Positions 7,893 through 16,002 of a stretch of DNA of 64,000 nucleotides are shown here, piece after piece. The notes under the pieces were generated by a model, which saw only the letters and a list, made by a program, of their open reading frames with translations, was not told the origin of the DNA and ran no database searches. Position 1 is the stretch's first letter; each line of letters starts with the position of its first letter. This DNA comes from Plut-88900 sp965116945 (GTDB taxonomy: Bacteria > Chloroflexota > Dehalococcoidia > Plut-88900). The DNA lies in the NCBI GenBank assembly GCA_965116945.1, contig OZ220734.1, positions 1,674,001 through 1,738,000 of the forward strand. The letters run 5' to 3'. Position numbers and translations under genes: made by a program.

Positions 7893-8354
7893 TTATTGAA
7901 CGGGGAAAAAGATCTGGGTGCGCCATTTGGAGGAGTCGGGTTCTGCGCCGGGGTCGGTGAGGTAGACCTCCCAGGGTGCACCGGCGGGCTTGAGGCCCTG
8001 GGCGCCAACCCATTCGAAGAGGGCTGACCAGGTTTGGCCGAGTCCTTCGTAGGGGCCCACGTGGGTGACTGTGGCAACTTTTCCGCCTGGGAGGTCTCCC
8101 GGCTTGATGCGGTCGGTGCCTTCCAGTGGTGCATTAACGGGAATGCCGCATTCAAAGTCTACGGACTCCCCGTCCATGGAGTGGTATCGGGAGAAGGGCA
8201 TGCCGGAAGGCTGATTGCCTGTCCGGACGGCATATCCAAAAACCTCTCCGAATAGGGGCCCCATTAAGTTCGGCAGGTCTTGCATCTTGGCCTGAGTCCT
8301 TATCCCCAGGATCGGTTGAGCATCAATCTGAATCGTCGAAACTTCAAGGTCCAT
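7893..8354 (-). CDS. GyrI-like small-molecule-binding domain protein
   Basis: Soluble 153-residue protein of the GyrI-like/AraC effector-binding fold (SHS2 duplication). Characteristic segments are a beta start LEVSTIQIDAQPILGIRTQA, the central GGKVATVTHVGPYEGLGQTW and the closing WEVYLTDPGAEPDSSKWRTQ. Stand-alone members bind small hydrophobic molecules, and some act as hydrolases. No DNA-binding domain is attached. It is divergent from the Gfo/Idh/MocA gene. Confidence 0.8.
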   Translation of the reverse strand: MDLEVSTIQIDAQPILGIRTQAKMQDLPNLMGPLFGEVFGYAVRTGNQPSGMPFSRYHSMDGESVDFECGIPVNAPLEGTDRIKPGDLPGGKVATVTHVGPYEGLGQTWSALFEWVGAQGLKPAGAPWEVYLTDPGAEPDSSKWRTQIFFPVQ

Positions 8355-8471
8355 TAGCGGTTCAAACTCCTGATGTAATGGTCAAAAGCCGAAAGGTATG
8401 AAAGCTACAATAGTCTAACAATTCGGGGGTGTGGAGGCATCCCGGCCTAGGTCGGGGTGGGGAGGGGTGCG

Positions 8472-8480
8472 TGCTATAAT
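8472..8480 (+). promoter_or_regulatory. Extended -10 promoter element
   Basis: TGCTATAAT (TGnTATAAT) lies about 60 bp upstream of the Gfo/Idh/MocA start. No good -35 is visible, as expected for an extended -10 promoter. Similar TGCTAnnnT boxes precede other genes here (14309 and 37815). Confidence 0.55.
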
Positions 8481-8538
8481 CGGCGGGCCCGCGAAGGTGG
8501 GCGAACCCCTAAGCAATTACCCCCTGGAGGAAGACGAC

Positions 8539-9579
8539 ATGGGAGCAAGCCCGGTAAGAATCGGTCTAATCGGGGCTGGGAAGAACACCCGGGAGAGGCA
8601 CATCCCGGGATTCCAGGCAATAGAAGGCGTTGAAGTGGTGAGCGTGTGCAACAGGTCTCGGGAGTCGGGGCAGAGGGTTGCAGACCAGTTCGGGATCCCG
8701 AAAGTGTTTGAGGACTGGTGGGACGTCGTGGAGGACGATGAGATTGATGCGGTGTGCGTCGGGACCTGGCCCTACCTGCACTGCACCATGACGCTTGCGA
8801 CCCTGGAGAACGAGAAGCACGTAATGACCGAAGCCCGGATGGCAATGAATGCCGACGAGGCGCACATTATGCTGGATGCTTCCAGGGAGCACCCGAGGCT
8901 GGTTACGCAGATTGTGCCTTCGCCCTTTACCTTCACCGTAGATGAAACAGTCCGGTCGATGATAGCTGACGGTTACCTGGGGGACATACTCGCGATAGAC
9001 GTGAACGTGAGCGACGGCAAGTTCCTGGAGCGGGAAGCGCCGATGTCCTGGAGGCAGAACAGGGTGCTAAGCGGGCTGAACATATTGCACATGGGGATCT
9101 GGTACGAGGCTTTGATGAGGTGGGTCGGGCCGGCTTCGGAGGTTATGGCACAGACCACGGTGAACGTGCCGATGCGGAAGGACGACGACGGGAACCTGGT
9201 GCACATTGACGTGCCGGACCACATAGATGTGCTCTGCCGGATGGCGATCGGGGCACAGGCGAGAATAAGGATAAGCTCGGTGATCGGGCTGGGTCAGGAG
9301 TCGGGTGTGTGGATAAACGGGACAGAGGGTAGCCTGTACATCGACAAGTCGGGGCAGAAGCTGATGGGGGGCCGGAAAGGGGATTCGGGGCTGAGTGAGA
9401 TTGGGATTGCGCCCGAGAAGAAAGGAGCGTGGAGGGTGGAGGACGAGTTCATCGGCGCGATTAGGGGCGAGGAGCAGATAAAGCTGACTTCCTTTGAGGA
9501 CGGGGTGAAGTACATGGAGTTCACGGAGGCCGTGACCCGGAGTGCACAGCGTCGGGAGGCGGTTTCGCTGCCGTTATAG
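8539..9579 (+). CDS. Gfo/Idh/MocA family oxidoreductase
   Basis: NAD(P)-dependent dehydrogenase of 346 residues, acting on a sugar or cyclitol-like substrate. The N-terminal Rossmann motif is RIGLIGAGKNTRERHIPGF; ENEKHVMTEARMAMNADEA holds the expected EKP-like position, but with T-E-A instead of the usual K-P. The C-terminal half is the alpha/beta substrate domain. The start is the ATG at 8539, 8 bp after GGAGG, discarding a 36-codon upstream extension. The change at the EKP lysine is worth noting, because this lysine normally takes part in catalysis. Confidence 0.85.
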   Translation: MGASPVRIGLIGAGKNTRERHIPGFQAIEGVEVVSVCNRSRESGQRVADQFGIPKVFEDWWDVVEDDEIDAVCVGTWPYLHCTMTLATLENEKHVMTEARMAMNADEAHIMLDASREHPRLVTQIVPSPFTFTVDETVRSMIADGYLGDILAIDVNVSDGKFLEREAPMSWRQNRVLSGLNILHMGIWYEALMRWVGPASEVMAQTTVNVPMRKDDDGNLVHIDVPDHIDVLCRMAIGAQARIRISSVIGLGQESGVWINGTEGSLYIDKSGQKLMGGRKGDSGLSEIGIAPEKKGAWRVEDEFIGAIRGEEQIKLTSFEDGVKYMEFTEAVTRSAQRREAVSLPL

Positions 9580-9616
9580 AACCGACTTTCAACGTAGCGG
9601 TGAAAGGGAAAAACTG

Positions 9617-9928
9617 ATGATTGCGCTGCTGGTAACAATAGACATCAAGCCCGAATACAAAGAACGGTTCATGGAAGAGTTGATGCTGGACGCCATAGGG
9701 GCGAACGACGTGGAGCCCGGGTGCCTGCGGTTCGACGTCCTGCAGGACAATGAGGAGCCCAACCGGGTGCACCTATACGAGGTTTACAAGGACGAGGCGG
9801 CCATAGCAGCACACCGTGAGGCGCCTCACTTCGTGAAGTGGCGGGACACCACCAAGGACTGGTTGGCGAAGCCCTACTCCCGCACGCTATGCACGAATGT
9901 TTACCCCTCGGATGAGGGGTGGCGTTAG
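9617..9928 (+). CDS. Antibiotic biosynthesis monooxygenase (ABM/YgiN-like) domain protein
   Basis: Dimeric ferredoxin-fold protein of 103 residues. The layout is typical: VTIDIKPEYKERFMEELML, EPGCLRFDVLQDNEEPNRVH, LYEVYKDEAAIAAHREAPHF, then W. Members include quinol monooxygenase YgiN, LsrG-type isomerases and heme-degrading enzymes. It follows the Gfo/Idh/MocA gene by 37 bp and is probably in the same transcript. A precise reaction cannot be assigned. AAAGGGA precedes the ATG. Confidence 0.85.
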   Translation: MIALLVTIDIKPEYKERFMEELMLDAIGANDVEPGCLRFDVLQDNEEPNRVHLYEVYKDEAAIAAHREAPHFVKWRDTTKDWLAKPYSRTLCTNVYPSDEGWR

Positions 9929-9938
9929 CGGCGAGGGC

Positions 9939-10223
9939 CTACTTAATCTCGACTTCGATAAAGGCGAATTCGGTGGGGTTGGCGTTGATGACGTTGTGCT
10001 CTACGCCGGCGTTTCGGAAGTAGGGCTTGCCGGTCTTCAGTTCGTTGACGGACTCACCTTCCGTTGTGACCACTCGGATATTGCCATCCATAATTGGGAC
10101 AACAACGTAGTCAAATTCGTGGCGATGATGGCCTACCTCAGCCTCGGGTGAGAAGCGCCATTCGAGGACTCGCACCCGATGATTTTCTATGAAAATGGTC
10201 GGCTTGGCTCGATCCGTTGACAT
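9939..10223 (-). CDS. Cupin-domain protein
   Basis: Single-domain cupin of 94 residues. The first cupin motif is seen as VGHHRHEFDYVVVPIMDG (His-x-His-x-Glu type) and the second as GKPYFRNAGVEHNVINANP, with a conserved His. These would bind one divalent metal. It lies 15 bp after hisA on the same strand and so probably belongs to that transcript, although nothing links it to histidine synthesis. GGGAG precedes the ATG by 8 bp. Confidence 0.82.
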   Translation of the reverse strand: MSTDRAKPTIFIENHRVRVLEWRFSPEAEVGHHRHEFDYVVVPIMDGNIRVVTTEGESVNELKTGKPYFRNAGVEHNVINANPTEFAFIEVEIK

Positions 10224-10238
10224 GGTTGCTGCTCCCGT

Positions 10239-10952
10239 TCAGATGACTGACTTGATTGCCTCCCGGAGGTCCAGGTCTCCAGTGTAGAGCGCACGCCCGA
10301 CTATGGCTCCCTCCACGCCGAGGCTATTGAGGGACAGAAGGTTCTGGATGGTGGAGACGCCGCCCGAGGCGATTATGGGGAGCGGCGTGCGGGAAGTGAT
10401 TTGTCGGACAGACTCCAGGTTGGGGCCCTTGAGCATGCCGTCGGTGGCAATGTCTGTGTAGACAATGCGTCGGACTCCGAGCTCCCCCAGTCTTTCTATG
10501 AAAGAGATGGCGTCCACCTCCGTGGTACGGGTCCAGCCCGAGGCTGCCACCTTGCCATCCCGGGCGTCGACTCCCGCTATTACCGCGTCGCCGAACCTCG
10601 CGCAGGCCTGTACCAGGAAGTCGGGGTCTTCGACGGCGGCTGTGCCGAGGACTACTCTTCGTACTCCTCGGACGAGCCAGTTTTTGAGGGTTTCCATGTT
10701 CCTGACGCCGCCGCCGAGCTGAATGGGTATATCAACGCTCTGGAGGATTTGGGCCACGGCTTCTGCGTTGCGAGGTTGACCGGAAGCGGCGCCATCCAGG
10801 TCTACGACGTGGATCTTCGGGGCGCCGGCATCCTGCCAGCGTCGGGCGACGGCGGCGGGTTCGGTGGAGAATACGGTCTCCTTGTCGAAGTCACCCTGGA
10901 AGAGGCGGACGCACCGTCCTTCCTTCAGGTCTATGGCAGGAATCACTTCCAT
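10239..10952 (-). CDS. hisA: HisA, ProFAR isomerase
   Basis: Half-barrel-repeat TIM barrel catalysing the fourth step of histidine synthesis, the Amadori rearrangement of ProFAR to PRFAR. The start MEVIPAIDLKEGRCVRLFQG holds the first catalytic Asp, and GGGVRNMETLKNWLVRGVRR and IASGGVSTIQNLLSL are the two phosphate-binding loops. The ATG at 10952 gives the family's usual N-terminus and overlaps hisH by 10 bp; an ATG at 10973 is also possible. About 237 residues. hisF is not next to it. Confidence 0.93.
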   Translation of the reverse strand: MEVIPAIDLKEGRCVRLFQGDFDKETVFSTEPAAVARRWQDAGAPKIHVVDLDGAASGQPRNAEAVAQILQSVDIPIQLGGGVRNMETLKNWLVRGVRRVVLGTAAVEDPDFLVQACARFGDAVIAGVDARDGKVAASGWTRTTEVDAISFIERLGELGVRRIVYTDIATDGMLKGPNLESVRQITSRTPLPIIASGGVSTIQNLLSLNSLGVEGAIVGRALYTGDLDLREAIKSVI

Positions 10953-11557
10953 CGCTGTTCCAACACCCAGCATTTCATAAAGTTTTCGTACATCCGCAAT
11001 CCCAGTGTCCCGCTTTTTTCGGGGTGGAACAGTGTGGCTACCACGTTATCCCGGGCGACGGCGCAGCAGAAGGCACGGCCGTAATCAGTGGTAGCGAGGG
11101 TCAAGCCCGGGTCCCGGGGGGTGGGGTGATAGCTGTGAACGAAGTAGAAGTACGAGCTGTCTGAGATTCCGTCAAAGAGCGCCGATGGCCGGGACTGTTT
11201 GACCTGGTTCCAACCGATGTGAGGCTGCTTTACAGTAGTTGGAAGGCGCTGGACATCTCCGGGCAGGACACCGAGACATTCCTGTTGGCCCTCGGCGGAG
11301 AAATCGAAGAGGACCTGGAGGCCCATGCACACCCCGAAAAAGGGTTTTCCCTCGGCAACTTCCGTGAGCATGGGGTCAAGCAGCCCACGATCCCTAAGTC
11401 CCTGCATGGTAGGAGGTGCGGCGCCCTGGCCGGGAAGGACTAGGGCGTCTGCTGCAGCGAGGTCTGCGGGGTTGGAGGAAACACGGGCATCGTGGCCCAG
11501 CCTGGAGAAGGCCTTCTGGACGCTTCTTAGGTTGCTGGCTCCGTAGTCGATGACCAT
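10943..11557 (-). CDS. hisH: HisH, glutaminase subunit of imidazole glycerol phosphate synthase
   Basis: Class I glutamine amidotransferase that supplies ammonia to HisF. The catalytic Cys lies in FFGVCMGLQVLF, and the His-Glu pair in LFHPEKSGTLG. The ATG at 11557 gives the standard MVIDYGASNLRSVQKAF start; an ATG at 11593 would add 12 residues. Its end overlaps hisA, consistent with translational coupling. The partner cyclase HisF must be elsewhere in the genome. Confidence 0.93.
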   Translation of the reverse strand: MVIDYGASNLRSVQKAFSRLGHDARVSSNPADLAAADALVLPGQGAAPPTMQGLRDRGLLDPMLTEVAEGKPFFGVCMGLQVLFDFSAEGQQECLGVLPGDVQRLPTTVKQPHIGWNQVKQSRPSALFDGISDSSYFYFVHSYHPTPRDPGLTLATTDYGRAFCCAVARDNVVATLFHPEKSGTLGLRMYENFMKCWVLEQRWK

Positions 11558-11668
11558 TAGAATGGGGCCTGAGTTGTCGGTCCGGGTGATCAAAGTTGTT
11601 CTGTTTCCCTGGTTGAAATTCTACAAGTCGAGAATGGGGGTGGCTATAATTTCGCGCCCGTTCCAGCT

Positions 11669-12880
11669 TCAGGAAAGACCGAAGGTATCCCGGGCCACGT
11701 CTACTATATGCCTGCCGATAGCGAGGGATGCCGTGGCCCCGGGCGAAGGGGCATTCCTGACGTGCACTGAATTATTGGTCCTGCTGATAACAAAATCATC
11801 TAGCAGCCGCCCGTTTCTATCGACGGCCTGGGCCCTGACCCCTGAGCCGCGGTTAACGAGGTCTTCAAGCCGGACGTCCGGCAGAAGCCTTTGGGCAGCC
11901 TTGAGGAACGCCTGCTTGCTGATGGATCGGTATAGCTCCTGGGACCCCATGCGCCAATAGCGGAGGGTAAGTCGCCAGAATCCGGGAAATGAAACTGTTT
12001 TTGCAAGCTCTCCGAAGTCGATTTTCCCAAGCGTATATCCCTCTCGGGCGAAGGCCAAGACAGCGTTGGGGCCTGCTTCAGTATAACCGTGAACGGTCCT
12101 GGTGAAATGGACGCCGAGGAAGGGGAATGCGGGGTCGGGAACGGGGTAGATCAGGCCGTTTACCATGGACTCGGCGCGAGGGGAAAGGGTGTAGTAGTCT
12201 CCGCGGAATGGAACTATTCGGACCTGGTTGTCGGGTGAGGTCATGTTGGCAACTACATCGGCGTAAAGTCCGGCGCAGTTGATGAGATGTCGGGCACGAA
12301 AGGAGCCGGTAGAAGTCTTGAGTTCCATGCCTCCGGAGACAGTATAAACGCCTCGAAGAGTAGTGGACAAAGAGACTTGACCACCGTTCTCCTCGAAATC
12401 GGAGGCGTAGGCCCGAGAGACTCTCGTATAGTCGATGATGCCGGTCTCCGGCGAATGGAGCGCGGCAACACCCCGGGCGAAGGGTTCGAGGCGTCTTAGT
12501 TCGTCGGGGCCGATTCGCCGGAGGCCGGGGACACCGTTTGCCGTGCCCCGACGATATAGCTCTTCCAGGGCCGGGACCTCGGATTCGTTGACGGCCACGA
12601 TTACCTTGCCGCACTTTTCATAGGGGATGCCGCGTTCGTCACAGAAACGGGTGAGGAGCCGGGCGCCTTCTACGCAGTTACGGGCTTTCAGGGAGCCCGG
12701 CTTGTAGTAGATGCCGGAATGAATGACGCCGCTATTGTGGCCGGTCTGGTGCCGAGCCAGGTCGGGTTCCTTTTCGAGGACGATGACAGAGAGGCTGGGA
12801 AAGCGGAGGCGCAGTTCTCGGGCGGAGGAGAGGCCAAGAATGCCACCGCCGATGACGGCTATATCGAAATCGGGTGTCAT
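11669..12880 (-). CDS. lhgO: L-2-hydroxyglutarate oxidase/dehydrogenase LhgO (paralogue 1)
   Basis: FAD enzyme of 403 residues, predicted to oxidise L-2-hydroxyglutarate to 2-oxoglutarate, passing electrons to quinone or oxygen. The FAD motif is IAVIGGGILGLSSARELRL. The LhgO signature HQTGHNSGVIHSGIYYKPGS is fully conserved, as is the closing VHVRNAPSPGATASLAIG. The ATG overlaps the stop of the upstream MFS gene (ATGA), so a carrier for a hydroxy or dicarboxylic acid may be coupled to it. A second copy lies at 21435-22661. Confidence 0.88.
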   Translation of the reverse strand: MTPDFDIAVIGGGILGLSSARELRLRFPSLSVIVLEKEPDLARHQTGHNSGVIHSGIYYKPGSLKARNCVEGARLLTRFCDERGIPYEKCGKVIVAVNESEVPALEELYRRGTANGVPGLRRIGPDELRRLEPFARGVAALHSPETGIIDYTRVSRAYASDFEENGGQVSLSTTLRGVYTVSGGMELKTSTGSFRARHLINCAGLYADVVANMTSPDNQVRIVPFRGDYYTLSPRAESMVNGLIYPVPDPAFPFLGVHFTRTVHGYTEAGPNAVLAFAREGYTLGKIDFGELAKTVSFPGFWRLTLRYWRMGSQELYRSISKQAFLKAAQRLLPDVRLEDLVNRGSGVRAQAVDRNGRLLDDFVISRTNNSVHVRNAPSPGATASLAIGRHIVDVARDTFGLS

Positions 12881-14256
12881 GGTGACTTCTTGACCCAGAA
12901 CTTGCCACCGCCGAGGGAGGGTCCTGCGATTAGCATGATGAATGCGGCAAACATGCAGCTCATGAAAAGACCGGAGGGCAGTGAATAGCTGTCATTCAGC
13001 TGGTACAGGTTGCCAATGATGGTAGGGCCGGCGGCCATTCCGAAGAGGGCGAAGCTTCCCAGCGCGCCCGAGATGGCACCCACGTGCCTGATGCCGAAAG
13101 AAGAGGCAGCGACTATGGGCACAATTGCGCTGAAGGCCGTACCTGCGCTGGCCAGAATAAGCGGTATGAGCAAACCCATGGAGTTCGGGCCATTCAGGAA
13201 AACTACGCTGAACATGAATGTTGGAGCCATCATTGCGCCAAGGGTTGCCGTTCCCAGTATGGCCTTTATGGGGACCTTGTCGCTGAGGTAGGCGTAGAGG
13301 AACTTGCTGACTATGACAATGGCGCCGTTGGCGCTAAGGAGGGCTGTGGCAACCTCAGGTGCATAACCCAGGTCTCCGAGGAAGGGCTGGGTCTGTGTGA
13401 ATGTGCCGAAGGAGCTGCACAGGGCCACGAAGAACAGTATCCCAACGACCCAGAACCTGAGGGTGCCGGCAGCCTGGCTCAGGGTGACGCCTGGGAGAGA
13501 CCGGGGAGGGGTGGCGGAACGAGAGTGGTCCCCGGGGGAGATTACCGGCTCGGGATCACCGTCGGGGCGGAGGCCCATGGATTGAGGGTCCCTGCGGACT
13601 ACGAAAATACTCAGGGGCAATAGGAAGGACCAAACGGCAATGGCGAGAATTGAGCTTGTGACATACCAGCTGTACAAGTTTATGAAGGCGGCTGCTATAG
13701 GTATTCCTATCAGGCCCCCTGCCCCGATACCTGTGTAGGACACTGCTATAGCCAGGCTTCTCCTGCGTTCGAACCACCGGGCAATCAAGACATTGACAGG
13801 CACGGCCACCGCGGAAGCGAAACCCAGGGCGGCGATCATCAGCGCTCCGTAGAGGTGCCAGGGCTCGGCGATCCAACGTAACAGAAATATGCCCAACCCC
13901 ATCGTCACCCCACCGAAGAACATGACGGGTTGAGCGCCGTATTTGTCTGTTAGTTTGCCGACGCCCGGGGAGGCCAGGGCCACTACCAAAAGGGTCAGGG
14001 AGAAGGCGTTAGAGATGGTGCCGCGGGCCCAGCCAAAAGTGTCGGACCAGGATTCGAAGAAGATGAGGGGTGCAGAGAAGAGGACACCATAGCCGAGGGT
14101 CAAAGCCACCCACCCGCAGGCAACCATGTACCAGCCATAGAAAACTCGGGGTCTACTGGTAATTGCAGGGGCGCCCGGGTCCTCCTCCTTTGCCTGCGAG
14201 GGGCCCGGGCCTGTCAGAAGCGCTGGTTCCTGGCTTTCTGAGGAGGTCTCGGCCAT
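12877..14256 (-). CDS. MFS transporter, OFA/monocarboxylate-type
   Basis: Inner-membrane carrier of 459 residues with 12 predicted TM helices. The N-terminus RVFYGWYMVACGWVALT is typical of the oxalate/formate antiporter and monocarboxylate porter group, and GKLTDKYGAQPVMFFGG is the loop 2-3 MFS signature. A central hydrophilic loop (about residues 220-250) separates the halves. It is translationally coupled to lhgO, so the likely cargo is an organic acid such as a hydroxyglutarate; this is inference from context. A -10-like TTAATCT just ahead of the ATG suggests a very short leader. Confidence 0.82.
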   Translation of the reverse strand: MAETSSESQEPALLTGPGPSQAKEEDPGAPAITSRPRVFYGWYMVACGWVALTLGYGVLFSAPLIFFESWSDTFGWARGTISNAFSLTLLVVALASPGVGKLTDKYGAQPVMFFGGVTMGLGIFLLRWIAEPWHLYGALMIAALGFASAVAVPVNVLIARWFERRRSLAIAVSYTGIGAGGLIGIPIAAAFINLYSWYVTSSILAIAVWSFLLPLSIFVVRRDPQSMGLRPDGDPEPVISPGDHSRSATPPRSLPGVTLSQAAGTLRFWVVGILFFVALCSSFGTFTQTQPFLGDLGYAPEVATALLSANGAIVIVSKFLYAYLSDKVPIKAILGTATLGAMMAPTFMFSVVFLNGPNSMGLLIPLILASAGTAFSAIVPIVAASSFGIRHVGAISGALGSFALFGMAAGPTIIGNLYQLNDSYSLPSGLFMSCMFAAFIMLIAGPSLGGGKFWVKKSP

Positions 14257-14315
14257 GACAATAAGATTAACGCCAACTTGGGGGTGAGTCCACAGTCGAG
14301 AGCCTGCCTGCTACA

Positions 14316-15281
14316 ATGGGTCCATTCCAGGCTGGGGGTAGAACAATCGGCATTGTCATAGGAAAGCGGACCAAGGTAGGGATATCAGTACCGCAGACGT
14401 TCCCCGACGGCCCGTTCGACATCTCGATAATTGAAGAGAACCTTAAGCTCGTGGAATCGCTGGGTTTCGACAGCGTTTGGACGCATGACCAGGCGATCGG
14501 CACGATCCAGACCCTGGACCCGTTCGTACTGCTAGCCTGTGCCGCCAAATACACCACAAGGGTGAAACTGGGAATCTCAGTCATAGTGACTCCGTACAGG
14601 AGCGCGGTGCATCTGGCGAAATCGGGCGCGAGCCTGGACCAGATAAGCAGGGGTCGATTCATACTGGGACTGGGGATAGGCAGCGACACCCATGTCTATC
14701 CGGCGTTTGGGATGACTCCCAAGGATAGGGTCACCAGATTTGAAGAGCAGATTGAGGTTATCAAAGCGCTATGGACTGGAGACCCGGTGGACCTGGACGG
14801 GCATTTCTTGCAGCTGAACGGAGCGACAGTTGCACCCAAACCATTGCAAAAGCCCCGCGTACCTGTCTGGATTGGTGGCCATGCAAAGTGCGCCCTAATC
14901 AGGGCAGTCAAGTACGCGGACGGGTGGATGGGGGCAGGAGCGTCGGCGATTGTTGATTTCAAGGAACAAATCAAGTTCGTGCGAGATCTGCTTGATAAGG
15001 AGGGTCGGGACCCGGGGGCGTACCCGATTTCGAAGAGAATATTCCTGGGGATTGGGAAAGACCGGGAGTCGGTGAGACAGAAGATGCGACAATGGTTCGG
15101 GGAGTACTACCACAACGCCGACCTGGCGGACCGGGTTGCGGTGTATGGGCCGGTGGACCACGTTATTGAGGAGCTGTCGAGGGTGGTGGAGGAGGACCTA
15201 GACATGCTGATGCTAAACCCGGTATACGATGCTAATGAACACACCCATTCACTCGTAGAAGAGGTGCTGCCGAAACTGTAA
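14316..15281 (+). CDS. LLM-class (luciferase-like) F420/FMN-dependent oxidoreductase
   Basis: TIM-barrel flavin or F420 enzyme of about 320 residues. It shows KVGISVPQTFPDGPFD at the start, GFDSVWTHDQAIGT, and the HLAKSGASLDQISRGRFILG segment typical of bacterial luciferase-like enzymes. PRVPVWIGGHAKCALIRAVK is the conserved C-terminal sheet. The start is uncertain: an extended -10 (TGCTACAAT, 14309-14317) runs into the first ATG, and no other standard start lies in frame before the conserved KVGISVPQ. Substrate unknown. Confidence 0.83.
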   Translation: MGPFQAGGRTIGIVIGKRTKVGISVPQTFPDGPFDISIIEENLKLVESLGFDSVWTHDQAIGTIQTLDPFVLLACAAKYTTRVKLGISVIVTPYRSAVHLAKSGASLDQISRGRFILGLGIGSDTHVYPAFGMTPKDRVTRFEEQIEVIKALWTGDPVDLDGHFLQLNGATVAPKPLQKPRVPVWIGGHAKCALIRAVKYADGWMGAGASAIVDFKEQIKFVRDLLDKEGRDPGAYPISKRIFLGIGKDRESVRQKMRQWFGEYYHNADLADRVAVYGPVDHVIEELSRVVEEDLDMLMLNPVYDANEHTHSLVEEVLPKL

Positions 15282-15363
15282 GGCGGCTGATTGACAGTGG
15301 AAAACACCCTACTTAGACTCGATTGGCGTCTCCGAAAAATACTTGACAGGCAGGTGTAATGAC

Positions 15364-16002
15364 ATGGAACCCGTAAAAGTGCAGATATTTTCGGACTACA
15401 TATGACCGTGGTGCTACATCGGCCTGGAACGGACCGAAAGACTGGCGGATGAGTATGACGTAGACATCGAGTGGAAGGCATTCGAGCTGGTGCCCGGGAC
15501 TCCGCCGGAGGGCACACCCCGCCCATTCAAAGAGGGTGAGACTAATGACCTGCGTGGACACATGAGGGATGCTGCGGAGGAAGCGGGCCTTACTAAAATG
15601 CGGAGGCAGGAAGTCACTCCATACACGATCCCTGCCTTCGAGGCGAGCGAATTCGCGAAGGAGCAGGACAAATTCGACGATTTTCACAAGGCGGTGTTCA
15701 GGGCTTTCTGGGAGGAAGGACAGAACATAGGAACAGACGATGTTCTCCGGGGCCTGTTCGAGGAATGCGGGATGGACTGGAAGGAGTACGAGGAGTCTGG
15801 GGGAGGGGGGCGGTTCAGGCAGTCGGTCGACCAGCAGCTTATGCAGGCCCGGGCGTACGGAATAAGCGGGGTGCCGGCGTTCATTATGGACCGGTACCTG
15901 ATCTCAGGAGCGCAGCCTTACGAGGTGTTTCAGCAGGTGATGGAGCGGATTGACCAGGACCGCCGACGAGGGGGGCTGTGGGTGCCGGGGGAAGGAAACT
16001 AG
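15364..16002 (+). CDS. DsbA/FrnE-family oxidoreductase, probable selenoprotein (Sec at in-frame TGA)
   Basis: Reading from the ATG at 15364 gives MEPVKVQIFSDYI, then TGA (15403-15405), then PWCYIGLERTERLADEY and an uninterrupted frame to 16002. FrnE-type thioredoxin-fold proteins have FSDYICPWCYIG here, so TGA stands exactly for the first Cys of the CPWC catalytic motif, giving Sec14-Pro-Trp-Cys17. With Sec the protein is 212 residues, the normal family length. AGGTG lies 7 bp before the ATG. The C-terminal YGISGVPAFIMDRYLISGAQ is the cis-Pro and substrate segment. A candidate SECIS hairpin follows the TGA. A pseudogene is the alternative, but the rest of the frame shows no damage. Confidence 0.8.
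15419..15437 (+). promoter_or_regulatory. Candidate bacterial SECIS hairpin
   Basis: Downstream of the TGA, TCGGCC (15419-15424) pairs with GGACCGA (15431-15437), with one bulged A. The six-base loop is TGGAAC. The loop begins 20 nt after the TGA, within the distance usual for bacterial SECIS elements, and has G at its second position. The pairing was found by eye and needs folding and covariation support. Confidence 0.5.

Noticed and set aside
15403..15405. TGA in the FrnE gene as a true stop making a pseudogene
   Set aside because: The codon sits exactly at the first catalytic Cys, the downstream frame is intact to family length, and a possible SECIS hairpin follows; a pseudogene would not need this coincidence.
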